Shown here in pieces: positions 35,275 through 43,926 of a DNA stretch of 64,000 nucleotides. Under the pieces are notes generated by a model. The model was not told the DNA's origin, did not search any database, and worked only from the letters and a program-made list of their open reading frames with translations. The translations under genes and the position numbers were made by a program. The DNA is from Rhodococcus triatomae (GTDB lineage: Bacteria; Actinomycetota; Actinomycetes; Mycobacteriales; Mycobacteriaceae): NCBI RefSeq assembly GCF_014217785.1, contig NZ_CP048814.1:2728001-2792000 (forward strand), in the 5' to 3' direction. Each line of letters opens with the position of its first letter. Within the stretch, counting starts at the first letter, position 1.

Positions 35275-36246
35275 ATGGCGTCGAGCAGGAAGGCCTCGCC
35301 CGCAGTCGAACTCGAGGTGGACGGCCGGACGGTCCGGATCTCCAATCCGGACCGGATCTACTTCCCCGAGACCGGCACCACCAAGCTGGATCTGGTGAAC
35401 TACTACCTGAGCGTCGGTGACGGGATCGTGCGCGCGCTGGGGGATCGTCCGTGCATGTTGCACCGCTTCCCCGACGGGCTCGCGGGCGACAAGGTGCACC
35501 AGAAACGCCTGCCTCGTGGTGCGCCGGAATGGATCCGGACCGTGCGCGTGGATTTTCCGCGCTACGGGCGGCACGCGGACGAACTGTGCGTCACGCATCT
35601 CGCGGACGTCGTGTGGGCCGTGCAGATGTCGACGGTGGAGTTCCACCCGTGGAACTCGCGCCGCGCCGACGTCGAACGTCCGGACGAGTGGCGCATCGAC
35701 CTCGATCCGATGCCGGACTGCGACTTCGACTGCGTGCGCCGCGTCGCGTCGGTGGTGCACGAGGTGCTCGACGAGATCGGCGCGACCGGGTGGCCGAAGA
35801 CGTCCGGCGGGCGCGGGCTGCACGTGTACGTCCGGATCGAGCCGCGGTGGGGATTCGGGGACGTCCGCCGGGCCGCCCTCGCCTTCGCTCGGGAAGTGGA
35901 GCGACGCAGCCCCCAGGACGTGACCACCACGTGGTGGCGCAAGGACCGCGATCCGGCGAAGCTGTTCGTCGACTACAACCAGAACGCTCGTGATCACACC
36001 ATCGCGAGCGCGTACTCGGTGCGGGGGGTGCCGTCGGCGACCGTGTCGACCCCGGTGACGTGGGACGAGATCCACGACGTCGACCCTCGTGCCTTCACCG
36101 TCGAGACCGTGCCCGCCCGGTTCGCCGAACTCGGCGACCTGCACGCGGGCATCGACGACGCGGTGTTCGCCCTCGACCCGCTCCTGGAATGGGCGGAGCG
36201 GGACGAGGCCGCGGGCGCCGCGGACCCGGGTGGCGCCGACCACTGA
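35275..36246 (+). CDS. stand-alone LigD-type primase-polymerase domain protein
   Basis: A 323-residue protein equal to the polymerase domain of LigD, without ligase or nuclease domains. Catalytic features are RIDLDPMPD (the two metal-binding Asp, about residue 143), PKTSGGRGLHVYVRI (about 183) and DYNQNARDHTIASAYSVRG. Such archaeo-eukaryotic primase-family enzymes add ribonucleotides or deoxynucleotides in end joining and gap repair; mycobacteria have stand-alone relatives (Rv0269c, Rv3730c). The ATG at 35275 has GAGAGG upstream. No Ku gene is nearby. Confidence 0.88.
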   Translation: MASSRKASPAVELEVDGRTVRISNPDRIYFPETGTTKLDLVNYYLSVGDGIVRALGDRPCMLHRFPDGLAGDKVHQKRLPRGAPEWIRTVRVDFPRYGRHADELCVTHLADVVWAVQMSTVEFHPWNSRRADVERPDEWRIDLDPMPDCDFDCVRRVASVVHEVLDEIGATGWPKTSGGRGLHVYVRIEPRWGFGDVRRAALAFAREVERRSPQDVTTTWWRKDRDPAKLFVDYNQNARDHTIASAYSVRGVPSATVSTPVTWDEIHDVDPRAFTVETVPARFAELGDLHAGIDDAVFALDPLLEWAERDEAAGAADPGGADH

Positions 36247-36413
36247 ACCGGCTGCTGTTCACACGACGGCAACAACGTTAACCAGTTTGTGATCGGCTGT
36301 CATTGCCGTGCAACAACATTCGCCTAGTGTCCGTCCTGGAATACGCACGCGTATACGAGCGCGAACACACGCCCCGCCGCCCGGCGACGGAGGCGACCAG
36401 GACGGAGCCGTCG

Positions 36414-37868
36414 ATGACCCGAGCACCTTCTGCCGACCCCGAGCGGGTGCATCCCGTCGACCAGCGCCTGCCGGTGGGGCGGTTGTTCGCCTTCGGGCTC
36501 CAGCACGTGCTGATCATGTACGCGGGCAGCGTGACCGTTCCGCTCGTGTTCGGTTCCGCGGTGGGCCTCGAGCGGGACACCGTCGCCATGCTGATCTGCG
36601 CGTCACTGCTGGTCGCCGGAATCATCACGGTGATCCAGAGCCTGGGTCTCGGGAAGCTGGCGGGCGCGCGGCTTCCGATCGTCTGCGGCTCCACGTTCGT
36701 CGCGTTGACGCCGATGATCCTCATCGCGCAGCAGTACGGATTGCAGGCGGTGTACGGCTCGATGCTCGTGGGTGGGTTGGTCGGCATCGCCCTGGCCTGG
36801 CCGTTCGCCAGGATCGTGCGCTTCTTCCCGCCGCTCGTGATCGGGTCCGTCCTCACCGTCGTCGGCATCTCCCTGATCGGCGTCTCGGGTGGGCTGATCA
36901 TGGGTAACGACCCGACCGCCGCGGATCACGGCGACCCGCTGCGCATCGGACTGGCCGCGGCGGTGGTGGTGGTCGCCCTGGCGTTCATGTGCCTCGGACG
37001 CGGTGTCTGGTCGCAGCTCGCGGTACTGATCGCGCTCGCCGCAGGCACCGTCGTCGCGATCCCGCTGGGCATGGTGGGTCTCGGTGGTGTGTCGTCCGCG
37101 GCGTGGGCGGGGTTTCCCACTCCGTTCCACTTCGGCGCGCCGGAGTTCCCGATCACCGCGGTGGTCGCCATGAGCATCGTGATGGCGGTGGTGCTGGCCG
37201 AGACGACGGCGAGCATGCTCGCCGTCAGCGAGATCACCGGTCGCAGGCTGTCCCGCGGCGACATCGCCAGGGGGCTGGCCGGGGACGGGCTGTCCGGCGT
37301 CCTCGGCGGCGTGTTCAACGCGTCGGTCGACACCGTCTTCAACCAGAACGTCGGCGCCGTCGCCACGACCCGCGTGTACAGCCGCTACGTGACCGCGGTG
37401 AGCGGCGGGATCCTCATTCTGTTCGGCGCGATCCCCAAGGTGGGCGCCGTGATCGCGGCCGTGCCCGGTCCGGTCGTGGGTGGCGTGGGTCTGATCCTCT
37501 TCTCCACCATCGCCGTCGTCGGGATCAACACCTTGCGGCGCGCGGGGCTCGACGACCGGATCAACGCCACCATCGCCGCCACGGCAGTCGGCATCGGCCT
37601 GCTACCGGAGCTGGCAGAGGGGCTCTTCGAGCACTTCCCGTCCACCGCGCAAATCGTGCTGGGTAGCGGGATCGCGTTGGCGGCGATGGTCTCGTTCGGC
37701 CTCAACCTGCTGTTCAATCACAGCCCGCTCGGTGAGTTCGCGCGCAGGGGTACCGACGACGAGCCGGATCGGGGTCACCTGTCGGAACCCGATTCCGGGA
37801 CGAGTGTTCCGGCCGAGGACGGGTCGAGGGTGGCACGGTCACACAACTCCCGTAGCGCCGTGCGGTAG
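36414..37868 (+). CDS. NCS2 nucleobase (xanthine/uracil) permease
   Basis: A 484-residue polytopic protein of the NCS2 family. The substrate/cation signature VFNQNVGAVATTRVYSRYV lies in the typical place (about residue 307), and the segment VCGSTFVALTPMI is the family pattern in the early membrane half. It imports xanthine, uracil or uric acid with protons or sodium; the exact base cannot be told. The ATG at 36414 has GGAG 6 bases upstream; an open extension to 36303 is in the promoter region. The last 94 bases overlap the convergent neighbour. Confidence 0.88.
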   Translation: MTRAPSADPERVHPVDQRLPVGRLFAFGLQHVLIMYAGSVTVPLVFGSAVGLERDTVAMLICASLLVAGIITVIQSLGLGKLAGARLPIVCGSTFVALTPMILIAQQYGLQAVYGSMLVGGLVGIALAWPFARIVRFFPPLVIGSVLTVVGISLIGVSGGLIMGNDPTAADHGDPLRIGLAAAVVVVALAFMCLGRGVWSQLAVLIALAAGTVVAIPLGMVGLGGVSSAAWAGFPTPFHFGAPEFPITAVVAMSIVMAVVLAETTASMLAVSEITGRRLSRGDIARGLAGDGLSGVLGGVFNASVDTVFNQNVGAVATTRVYSRYVTAVSGGILILFGAIPKVGAVIAAVPGPVVGGVGLILFSTIAVVGINTLRRAGLDDRINATIAATAVGIGLLPELAEGLFEHFPSTAQIVLGSGIALAAMVSFGLNLLFNHSPLGEFARRGTDDEPDRGHLSEPDSGTSVPAEDGSRVARSHNSRSAVR

Positions 37869-40474
37869 GCGCGTGAGCGCGGATAGGCGCTGTGGGTGGC
37901 GATCCGGTTGAGATAGCCGGTGTCGTCGATCTCCTCGGCGGCGCGGTCGACCGGATTGGCGCCGCCGGTGGGATAGCCCCACACGGGAAACCCGATGTAG
38001 TCGGTGCGTCGCCACAGGTTCCGCCAACGGAGCGTGCCGTCGTCGTCGGTGAGGGCGCTGCACATCGTGCCCGTGCCGGGCGTCGGTGCGGCAGTGCGAA
38101 GTCGGTGCTCGGCGCGCCAGGGATCGGTGGACAGGAGGCTCGGCGCGGTTCCGGCGGGATAGCCCACCACCGTCGGACCGATCAACTCGGGAAAGATGCG
38201 GCCGAAGTAGGCGCGGAGCTGGCTGCCGTAGGTGATGAGCGAGAGACGTTGCCGCTGAGCGTCGGTGAGGATCGGTGAGAGGATCACCGCGACGGCGAGC
38301 ACGGAGCCGAGGCTGTGCGCCGACAGCACCACCGTGCGCCGTTGCGGCTCGTGCTCGTCGCCGGATTCGAGCCATTCGCGGCATCGCCAGGCGACCTCGG
38401 GAACGACCCGCTCCGCATAGCAGGGTGGGGCCAGCGGGTGGCCACCCCGGGGGAGAAAACAGATGAGGTCCCAGACCAGCCCGACCGGCCGGGTACTGCC
38501 TGCGGCGCCGCGGAACAGGGCCGTGACGCCGAGGGCGAGGCCCACCATCGCCATGAGCCAGATGCCGGCGCCGACCGGGCCGCGGACTGCCGCACCGGGG
38601 GCGAGCGAGGCGTCCGCGACGGACAACACGAGTGCGGCCGAGGCCGCTGCGCCGCCGAGCAGGGCGAGCGCGGCGACGTATCCTTCGGCGCGCTGGGCGG
38701 CGGCGGCGATCCGGCGGTGGGCCCGCAGGGCGGAGCTGTCGGAATCGCCGGGATCGGCGGCGGACGGTCGCCGCCACCTCGACGAGCGCAGGGTGGACAC
38801 CCCGACCACGGCGGCCAGGAGGAGGAGCGCCGGAATGGCCGCGGCCCCGAACCAGGTGTACGGCAAGGGGATCAGCAGGTTCGCGGAGCCGTCGGCGACT
38901 TCGCCGAGGGCCCCGTCGGTGGTCCCGGACTCCGGGCTGGCCAGTGCGGTGACCGGGGCGGGCCCGTTGAGGACGTCACCGGCGACGACGACCACGCTGC
39001 TCGAGAACAGCATCGCCGTCACGGTCGCGGCCATCAGCGCGATGCCCGGGCCGGTGCCGCGCCAGGCGTGGTCTCGACACCCGCGCGTCCAGACCACGAT
39101 CGCCGCACCGATCGCCGCGGACGGGATCAGCCCCCACCATCGGTGAAGGTCGAAGCCGACGGTGAGCAGTCCGGCGACGAACAGGGCACCGAGGACGGTC
39201 GGGAGGTGGCGGGTGGGACCGGACCGGCTCGCCGTCCTCCGCCACAGCAGGGCCGATACCGACAGGGCGAGCAGCCCGGCCAGCAGGATCGCGGGCATCG
39301 CCGAGACACCGACCAGATGATCGGCCACCGGTTGCCGCTCGGCCGGCTCGAAGGCCAGGATCGCGAGTTGGACGACGAAGAGCGACACCCCTGCGATCGA
39401 GACGTACCGCGCCCGGTCCAGGGCGGGGATGCGACGTCGGGATGCGGGAGTGAGATCGCTGCGCCGGACGAGGACGATCGCGCTCCACAGGAGGACGACG
39501 AGACCGAGCGAGAGCATCACCAGCGCAGGAATGTTCGCGGCCGAGCCGAAGGCCTCCGCGTGGCATCGGGGTGTGGCGAGGTCTTCCATCCGGCCGCATG
39601 CGGGATGGGGCCCGAAGGCGAAGTGCCACGCTGTTCCGACGGTGACCAGGGCTGCGGTCGCCGACACGTGGACGCCTGCCGCGGTGAGGGTGACGGCCTG
39701 GTGGCCCCAGAACCGTTGTCGTGACAACAGCGGGCGCCCCCCTCCGGAGTCCCCGGACCGTGATGTCCGATCCAGCGGGTCGGGACGTTCGTATCGGGCC
39801 CGGGTGGCGGCTCCGAGTGCCGCGAGCGCGGTCACCAGCACGATCGGAACCGAACTCGCCGCCGCGAGGCGCTGTCCCACCGTCCACGAGTCGGCGAATC
39901 CCAACGGCCCGGACACCACCGCACAACTCCGCCCGGCGCACTGGACCGCGATCAGATCCAGTGCGACCACCGACACCGAGGTCGCCAGCAGCAGGGTGAG
40001 GAGGAGCCCGGCCAGGCGGAGCGTCCCCGCATGACAGGGGTGTGGCCTCGTCCCGGTGCCCTTGTCCAGGCAGCGGGCCCAGTAGGCGACGTTGACCAGG
40101 CCGAACGGGATCAGCAACATCCACCCGACTCGTGCGAGACCGCCACCGATCCGGTTCGGGGAACCGCCGGACGCGACCGTGGTGCGGGCGAGATTTCCCC
40201 ACGAGTACGCCTCGCGGCGGACATCGGGATCGGGCACCGCTCCGCGCGCCCGGGCCTGCGGAGTGTCCGCCGCGCCGGTCGGCTGCCAGAATCCGCCGAG
40301 CGCGTCGCCGGCCGCCTTCTCGACGTGTTCCCGGGGCAGGTCGAGTATCGCCTCGGGGGGAGTGTTGCCCACCCCGTGGATCCGTAGTTCCAGGACCGTG
40401 CGGGAGATCCCCGGCGTCCCGGATGTCCCCGGCGTCCCCGATGTTCCGGATGTTCCGGTAGCGCTCTCCGACAT
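37775..40474 (-). CDS. large polytopic membrane protein with lipase-like HGVG and AHSLG motifs
   Basis: An 899-residue protein. It begins with a low-complexity GT(S/P)G repeat, then VLELRIHGVGNTPPEAIL (about residue 31), which resembles the oxyanion strand of alpha/beta hydrolases. About ten hydrophobic segments fill residues 110-690. The C-terminal soluble part has VVLSAHSLGSVLAV, a G/A-H-S-x-G nucleophile elbow (about residue 730), and later IATHSAYPRSRAY, which could give a catalytic His. It may be a membrane lipase or esterase whose fold is interrupted by membrane helices. No family was firmly recognised. It overlaps the permease end by 94 bp, convergent. Confidence 0.7.
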   Translation of the reverse strand: MSESATGTSGTSGTPGTSGTPGISRTVLELRIHGVGNTPPEAILDLPREHVEKAAGDALGGFWQPTGAADTPQARARGAVPDPDVRREAYSWGNLARTTVASGGSPNRIGGGLARVGWMLLIPFGLVNVAYWARCLDKGTGTRPHPCHAGTLRLAGLLLTLLLATSVSVVALDLIAVQCAGRSCAVVSGPLGFADSWTVGQRLAAASSVPIVLVTALAALGAATRARYERPDPLDRTSRSGDSGGGRPLLSRQRFWGHQAVTLTAAGVHVSATAALVTVGTAWHFAFGPHPACGRMEDLATPRCHAEAFGSAANIPALVMLSLGLVVLLWSAIVLVRRSDLTPASRRRIPALDRARYVSIAGVSLFVVQLAILAFEPAERQPVADHLVGVSAMPAILLAGLLALSVSALLWRRTASRSGPTRHLPTVLGALFVAGLLTVGFDLHRWWGLIPSAAIGAAIVVWTRGCRDHAWRGTGPGIALMAATVTAMLFSSSVVVVAGDVLNGPAPVTALASPESGTTDGALGEVADGSANLLIPLPYTWFGAAAIPALLLLAAVVGVSTLRSSRWRRPSAADPGDSDSSALRAHRRIAAAAQRAEGYVAALALLGGAAASAALVLSVADASLAPGAAVRGPVGAGIWLMAMVGLALGVTALFRGAAGSTRPVGLVWDLICFLPRGGHPLAPPCYAERVVPEVAWRCREWLESGDEHEPQRRTVVLSAHSLGSVLAVAVILSPILTDAQRQRLSLITYGSQLRAYFGRIFPELIGPTVVGYPAGTAPSLLSTDPWRAEHRLRTAAPTPGTGTMCSALTDDDGTLRWRNLWRRTDYIGFPVWGYPTGGANPVDRAAEEIDDTGYLNRIATHSAYPRSRAYRTALRELCDRATLDPSSAGTLVPESGSDR
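40409..40460. repeat. 9-bp-type tandem repeat encoding GT(S/P)G
   Basis: Variants of CCGGATGTT and CCCGGCGTC follow one another over about 50 bp, encoding the N-terminal run of alternating Gly, Thr, Ser and Pro of the large membrane protein. Confidence 0.6.
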
Positions 40475-40589
40475 TCGACCCCCCGACGGGACTGTGCGGC
40501 CGGTGTTCCCGGCGTGGACTACACGGCCGGCCGAGTGTAGCCAGGGGGCGTCGGGTGGAGAAGTGCTGTGGCCGGTCGGCGACCGCGGG

Positions 40590-41591
40590 TCACCAGGCGT
40601 TCAGGGTGTGGAGGATCTGTGCGCGGGACTGCCACAGTTCGCCGGACCAGTACGGCCAGGAATGGATGCCGGACGGCGGGAAGCTGAACGTCGCCGGGAT
40701 CCCGAGGGTTGCGAGCCTGATCTGGAACGCCCGGGACGAGGTCATCGACAGAAGCTCCAGGCCCATGCCCATCGCGGTGTTCCAGTACTCGATCGGGGCG
40801 CCCGGGTGGTCGTAGATGCCGGGGAAGCCGGTGCCCGCGGACACGTACAGCGACATGCCCTGTAGCTGCGGAGCGACCACGAACGGGTCGTTGCGGAGCC
40901 AGGCCGGGTTCCACGGCGGGCCCCACATGGCGTCGACGTTGTAGCGGCCCGCATCGAGCATCGCGATCCGGATCGCCTCGCGCATGCCGGGGGCGGTGGT
41001 GTTGAGGTAGCCGGAGTACGAGCCGGCGAACTTGAACTGGTCGCGGTGGTGCGCGGCCAGGGTCATCGCGGCGGTGCCACCCATCGAGACACCGGCGATT
41101 CCGGTGTTGCTGCGCTCCACTCCGTACCGGGCGAGGAAGTCCGGGAGTTCCCGGGTCAGAAAGGTCTCCCATTTGTAGGTGACCTGCTGCTGGTTGAAAT
41201 TGCTGGGGTAGTACCAGTCGGTGTAGAAGCTGGACTCGCCACCCACCGGCATCACCAGCGTGATGTTGTCGTGTCGGAACTGGTCCATCGCGTTCGTGTC
41301 GAACGACCATGCGTTGCGGTCCGGGAGAGCGCGCAATCCGTCGAGCAGGTAGAGCGAGGCATTCCCGCCGCGGGCAGCCCACTGCACCTGCACCTTGACG
41401 TTCCCCATGGCCGAGGGCACCCACAGTTCCTCGTATCCGCCCGACGGCACGGTGCGGGCCGGGCCGGGTACCGGGGCGGCGCCCGCTCCGGCGGCGGCCA
41501 CGGTCGCGGCGGTGAGGAGGGCGAGAGTGGCGGCGATCAGGGCGCTGAATCGGTGCCGCAGCGGGCGCCGTCTCGATGTCACAGGGGTCAT
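40590..41591 (-). CDS. antigen-85-like mycolyltransferase
   Basis: A 333-residue secreted protein: signal peptide (about residues 1-38, ending GAGAAP), then a serine-esterase fold with GYEELWVPSAMGNVKVQV, the nucleophile in GVSMGGTAAMTLAA (about residue 162) and GIHSWPYWSGEL (catalytic His, about 308). The family moves mycolic acids between trehalose monomycolate, trehalose and arabinogalactan in the outer membrane layer. ATG 41591 follows GAGGAG at 9 bases. It is divergent from a second, different mycolyltransferase gene. Confidence 0.9.
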   Translation of the reverse strand: MTPVTSRRRPLRHRFSALIAATLALLTAATVAAAGAGAAPVPGPARTVPSGGYEELWVPSAMGNVKVQVQWAARGGNASLYLLDGLRALPDRNAWSFDTNAMDQFRHDNITLVMPVGGESSFYTDWYYPSNFNQQQVTYKWETFLTRELPDFLARYGVERSNTGIAGVSMGGTAAMTLAAHHRDQFKFAGSYSGYLNTTAPGMREAIRIAMLDAGRYNVDAMWGPPWNPAWLRNDPFVVAPQLQGMSLYVSAGTGFPGIYDHPGAPIEYWNTAMGMGLELLSMTSSRAFQIRLATLGIPATFSFPPSGIHSWPYWSGELWQSRAQILHTLNAW

Positions 41592-41923
41592 GCGGTGAAT
41601 CTCCTCGAGTGGGGCCGCGCCCGCCCCGGCGTTGTGCGCCAGGGCGGGCCGATCCGCGTTACTTTCAGTTGGACTAGTGACCAGATCGACGTCGCGCGCC
41701 TCTTCGTTACCCAAACGAGATGTGAGGAGGCTCTCGGGTTCGTGTGGTGGATCGCCCGTCGACGGTGTGCCAGGATCACCGCCGCAGCAGCCGGCCGTCG
41801 GGCCCGGCATATCGGTTCGATGACGCCGGGCCCGCGGGCCCCGAGGTGTCCGTAGCATTCGAGGCGTTCGGGAAAGTCGGTGACGTGCGCCGGGATTGGC
41901 GGCGTCTCGGCCGAGGAGGCGCG
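41592..41923. other. 332-bp divergent intergenic region between two mycolyltransferase genes
   Basis: This gap should hold both promoters. It contains a perfect 10-bp inverted repeat with a 16-base loop (41799-41808 and 41825-41834) and two CGTTAC boxes (41657 and 41705). No clear -35/-10 pair was identified and no gene fits. Confidence 0.5.
41799..41834. promoter_or_regulatory. perfect 10-bp inverted repeat in the mycolyltransferase intergenic region
   Basis: CGGGCCCGGC (41799-41808) and GCCGGGCCCG (41825-41834) are exact inverted copies. They lie 90 bp upstream of the rightward gene. It could be a leader hairpin or an operator. Confidence 0.5.
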
Positions 41924-42874
41924 ATGAACCCCGCCAGGCGACGACCGGCGCTGGTCTGGCTCCTCACCGCCGTCCTCACGGCCGCGGCGTGGCTCGTGCC
42001 GCTCACGGACCCACCGGCGGCGGACGCCCGGGTCACCCGGATCGACGTGTTCTCTCCGTCGATGAACCGGTGGATCGCCAATGACGTCATCACCCCCGCC
42101 ACCGGAGCGCCCACGCCGACGTTCTACCTCCTCACCGGGATCGGCGGTGGCGAGGACGGCATCTCGTGGTTCAACAACAGCCACGTCCGCGACTTCTTCG
42201 CCGGAGAGAACGTCACGGTCGTGCTCCCGGTCGGCGGTGCCTTCAGCATGTACACCGACTGGATCGCCGACGATCCGGTGCTCGGGCGCAACAGCTGGCA
42301 GACGTACCTCACCCGCGAGCTACCGGCTGCGGTCGAGCAGCGCTTCCCGAGCACGGGACTCCGCGCGATCGGCGGAGTGTCCATGTCCGGCGGACCCGCA
42401 CTGGATCTGGCGATCCAGGCACCCGGTTTCTACCGGGCCGCCGCCTCGTACAGCGGGTGCCCGATGACGAGTGGCCCACTCGGTGAGGCGATCGTCCGTT
42501 CCATGGTCGAGGTGGGCGGGCGGGGCAACGCCGCGAACATGTGGGGGCCGTTCGGGGCGCCGCTGTGGACCGTCCACGACCCGATGGCCAACGCGGCCAG
42601 ACTGCACGGGGTCGAGGTGTTCGTGTCCGCGGCCAGCGGGTGGCCGGGCCCGATCGACAACCACGACCCGGGGTTCGTCGTGCCCCAGACCATCGGTGGC
42701 GCCGCCGTCGAGGCTCTGGCGGCGGCGTGCACCGGCCTGTTCGAACTACGCCTCCGCTCTCTCGGTGTGCCCGCGACGTTCCGCTACTACCCGGAGGGTT
42801 CGCACTCCTGGGGGCTGTTCGAGGCCGAACTCCGGGACTCGTGGCCGCTGATCGCCCGGGCGATCGGTGCCTGA
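41924..42874 (+). CDS. antigen-85-like mycolyltransferase, second copy
   Basis: A 316-residue secreted protein with a signal peptide (about residues 1-35, DPPAADARV). The alpha/beta hydrolase core has VTVVLPVGGAFSMYTDW, the nucleophile motif GGVSMSGGPALDLAI (about residue 150), and EGSHSWGLFEAEL (catalytic His). The residue after the nucleophile-x is Ser where the other copy has Gly; antigen 85 itself also departs from Gly here, so activity is expected. The ATG has GAGGAGG 4 bases upstream. The two copies are clearly diverged rather than a recent duplication. Confidence 0.88.
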   Translation: MNPARRRPALVWLLTAVLTAAAWLVPLTDPPAADARVTRIDVFSPSMNRWIANDVITPATGAPTPTFYLLTGIGGGEDGISWFNNSHVRDFFAGENVTVVLPVGGAFSMYTDWIADDPVLGRNSWQTYLTRELPAAVEQRFPSTGLRAIGGVSMSGGPALDLAIQAPGFYRAAASYSGCPMTSGPLGEAIVRSMVEVGGRGNAANMWGPFGAPLWTVHDPMANAARLHGVEVFVSAASGWPGPIDNHDPGFVVPQTIGGAAVEALAAACTGLFELRLRSLGVPATFRYYPEGSHSWGLFEAELRDSWPLIARAIGA

Positions 42875-42879
42875 CGCGT

Positions 42880-43011
42880 TCAGAGGAGTATCGCCAGCAG
42901 CACCATCGTGAGCAGGACGATCACCGCGGCCAGGGCGATCGCGATGTCGCCGCCGAGTGACTCGGGAGCGCCGAACAGCGGCCCGCGGGATTTCTGCTGT
43001 CGGTCGGTCAT
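42880..43011 (-). CDS. very small membrane protein, unknown
   Basis: A 43-residue frame (MTDRQQKSRGPLFGAPESLG start) with one hydrophobic helix (about residues 22-42) at its C-terminus. The ATG at 43011 is preceded by AAGGGAA. It lies behind the ABC permease on the same strand and could belong to that transcript. No family was recognised. It is included because the helix is well formed and the start signal is reasonable. Confidence 0.5.
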   Translation of the reverse strand: MTDRQQKSRGPLFGAPESLGGDIAIALAAVIVLLTMVLLAILL

Positions 43012-43146
43012 GTCGGCTTCCCTTCGGCCGTGTCCGCTTCGTCCAGGTCTTCAGTCAAGGAGGTCGACCGTGATCGCGCAACGCGGGCGGCGGGTCGGAG
43101 CACCCGAGTGGTCGCTCTGCTGCGACGAGCGGTGGATGCGGGCCCG

Positions 43147-43926
43147 TCAGTCCCAGCGGAAGAACCGGGCCGAGAGCAGAGCTCCGACGACGACGGTCGT
43201 GACCAGGCTCGCCAGGTGGCCTGCCTCGGGTGTGTCCCCCGCCCAGGCGTCGCCGAGTGCCTGTACGGCAGCGCCGAAGGGCAGTACCTCCCCGACACGG
43301 GCCAGCGGATCGGGAAGATTGCCCGCGGGCCCGAACAGGCCGCCGACCGCGCCCATCGCGAAGAACGTGACGAGACCGATTGCGATGGAGGCATTTCCGC
43401 TCGGCGCGATGGCCGCCACCGTCATGCCGATGGCATACATCGCGGCTGCGGTCAGTGCGAAGACGCCGAGCGCGACGAACGGCGACCGGGGCAGGTTCGC
43501 GTCGAACACCGTCATGGCGACGACCACTGCCAGCCCGACCCCGATCGCGGTCTGGGCGATGCTGGTGAGGACCTGTGCGACGAGCACCATCGCCGGGTTC
43601 GCCGGTGTGACCGCCAGCCTGCGCAGCACCCCGGTCTTGCGGTAGTAGGACAGGAAGCTCGGCATGTTCACCACACCGATCGTCGCGACGACCATGACGA
43701 GCACCAGGGGCATGACGTACAGGTCGAGCACGGTCATCCCGGAGGTGCCGTCCACTTCGTCACTGCCGGCGCCCATCCCGTTCATGACGAGAATCAGGAG
43801 CGGGAGGCCGAGAGGGATGACGAGCCCGGCGGTGTCCCGGACGACCATCTTGGTCTCGGCGAGGGTGAGGGCGGCCCAGGCCTTCGGCCCCGGAGATCGC
43901 CCGGCGGGTGCGGCGGTGGTGGTCAT
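43147..43926 (-). CDS. ABC-2 type exporter permease
   Basis: A 259-residue membrane protein with about six hydrophobic segments and the ABC-2 layout (an AETKMVVRDTAGLVIPLGLPLLILV N-terminal segment, the central YYRKTGVLRRLAVTP loop). Its ATG overlaps the ATPase stop by 4 bases, so the two form one transporter, probably exporting a drug, antibiotic or lipid. It is divergent from a histidine kinase/response regulator pair, as is common for stress- or drug-inducible exporters. Confidence 0.88.
   Translation of the reverse strand: MTTTAAPAGRSPGPKAWAALTLAETKMVVRDTAGLVIPLGLPLLILVMNGMGAGSDEVDGTSGMTVLDLYVMPLVLVMVVATIGVVNMPSFLSYYRKTGVLRRLAVTPANPAMVLVAQVLTSIAQTAIGVGLAVVVAMTVFDANLPRSPFVALGVFALTAAAMYAIGMTVAAIAPSGNASIAIGLVTFFAMGAVGGLFGPAGNLPDPLARVGEVLPFGAAVQALGDAWAGDTPEAGHLASLVTTVVVGALLSARFFRWD

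Noticed and set aside
36247-36413. Possible riboswitch before the nucleobase permease
   Set aside because: A purine-riboswitch core was looked for and not found. Only an ordinary upstream region is visible.
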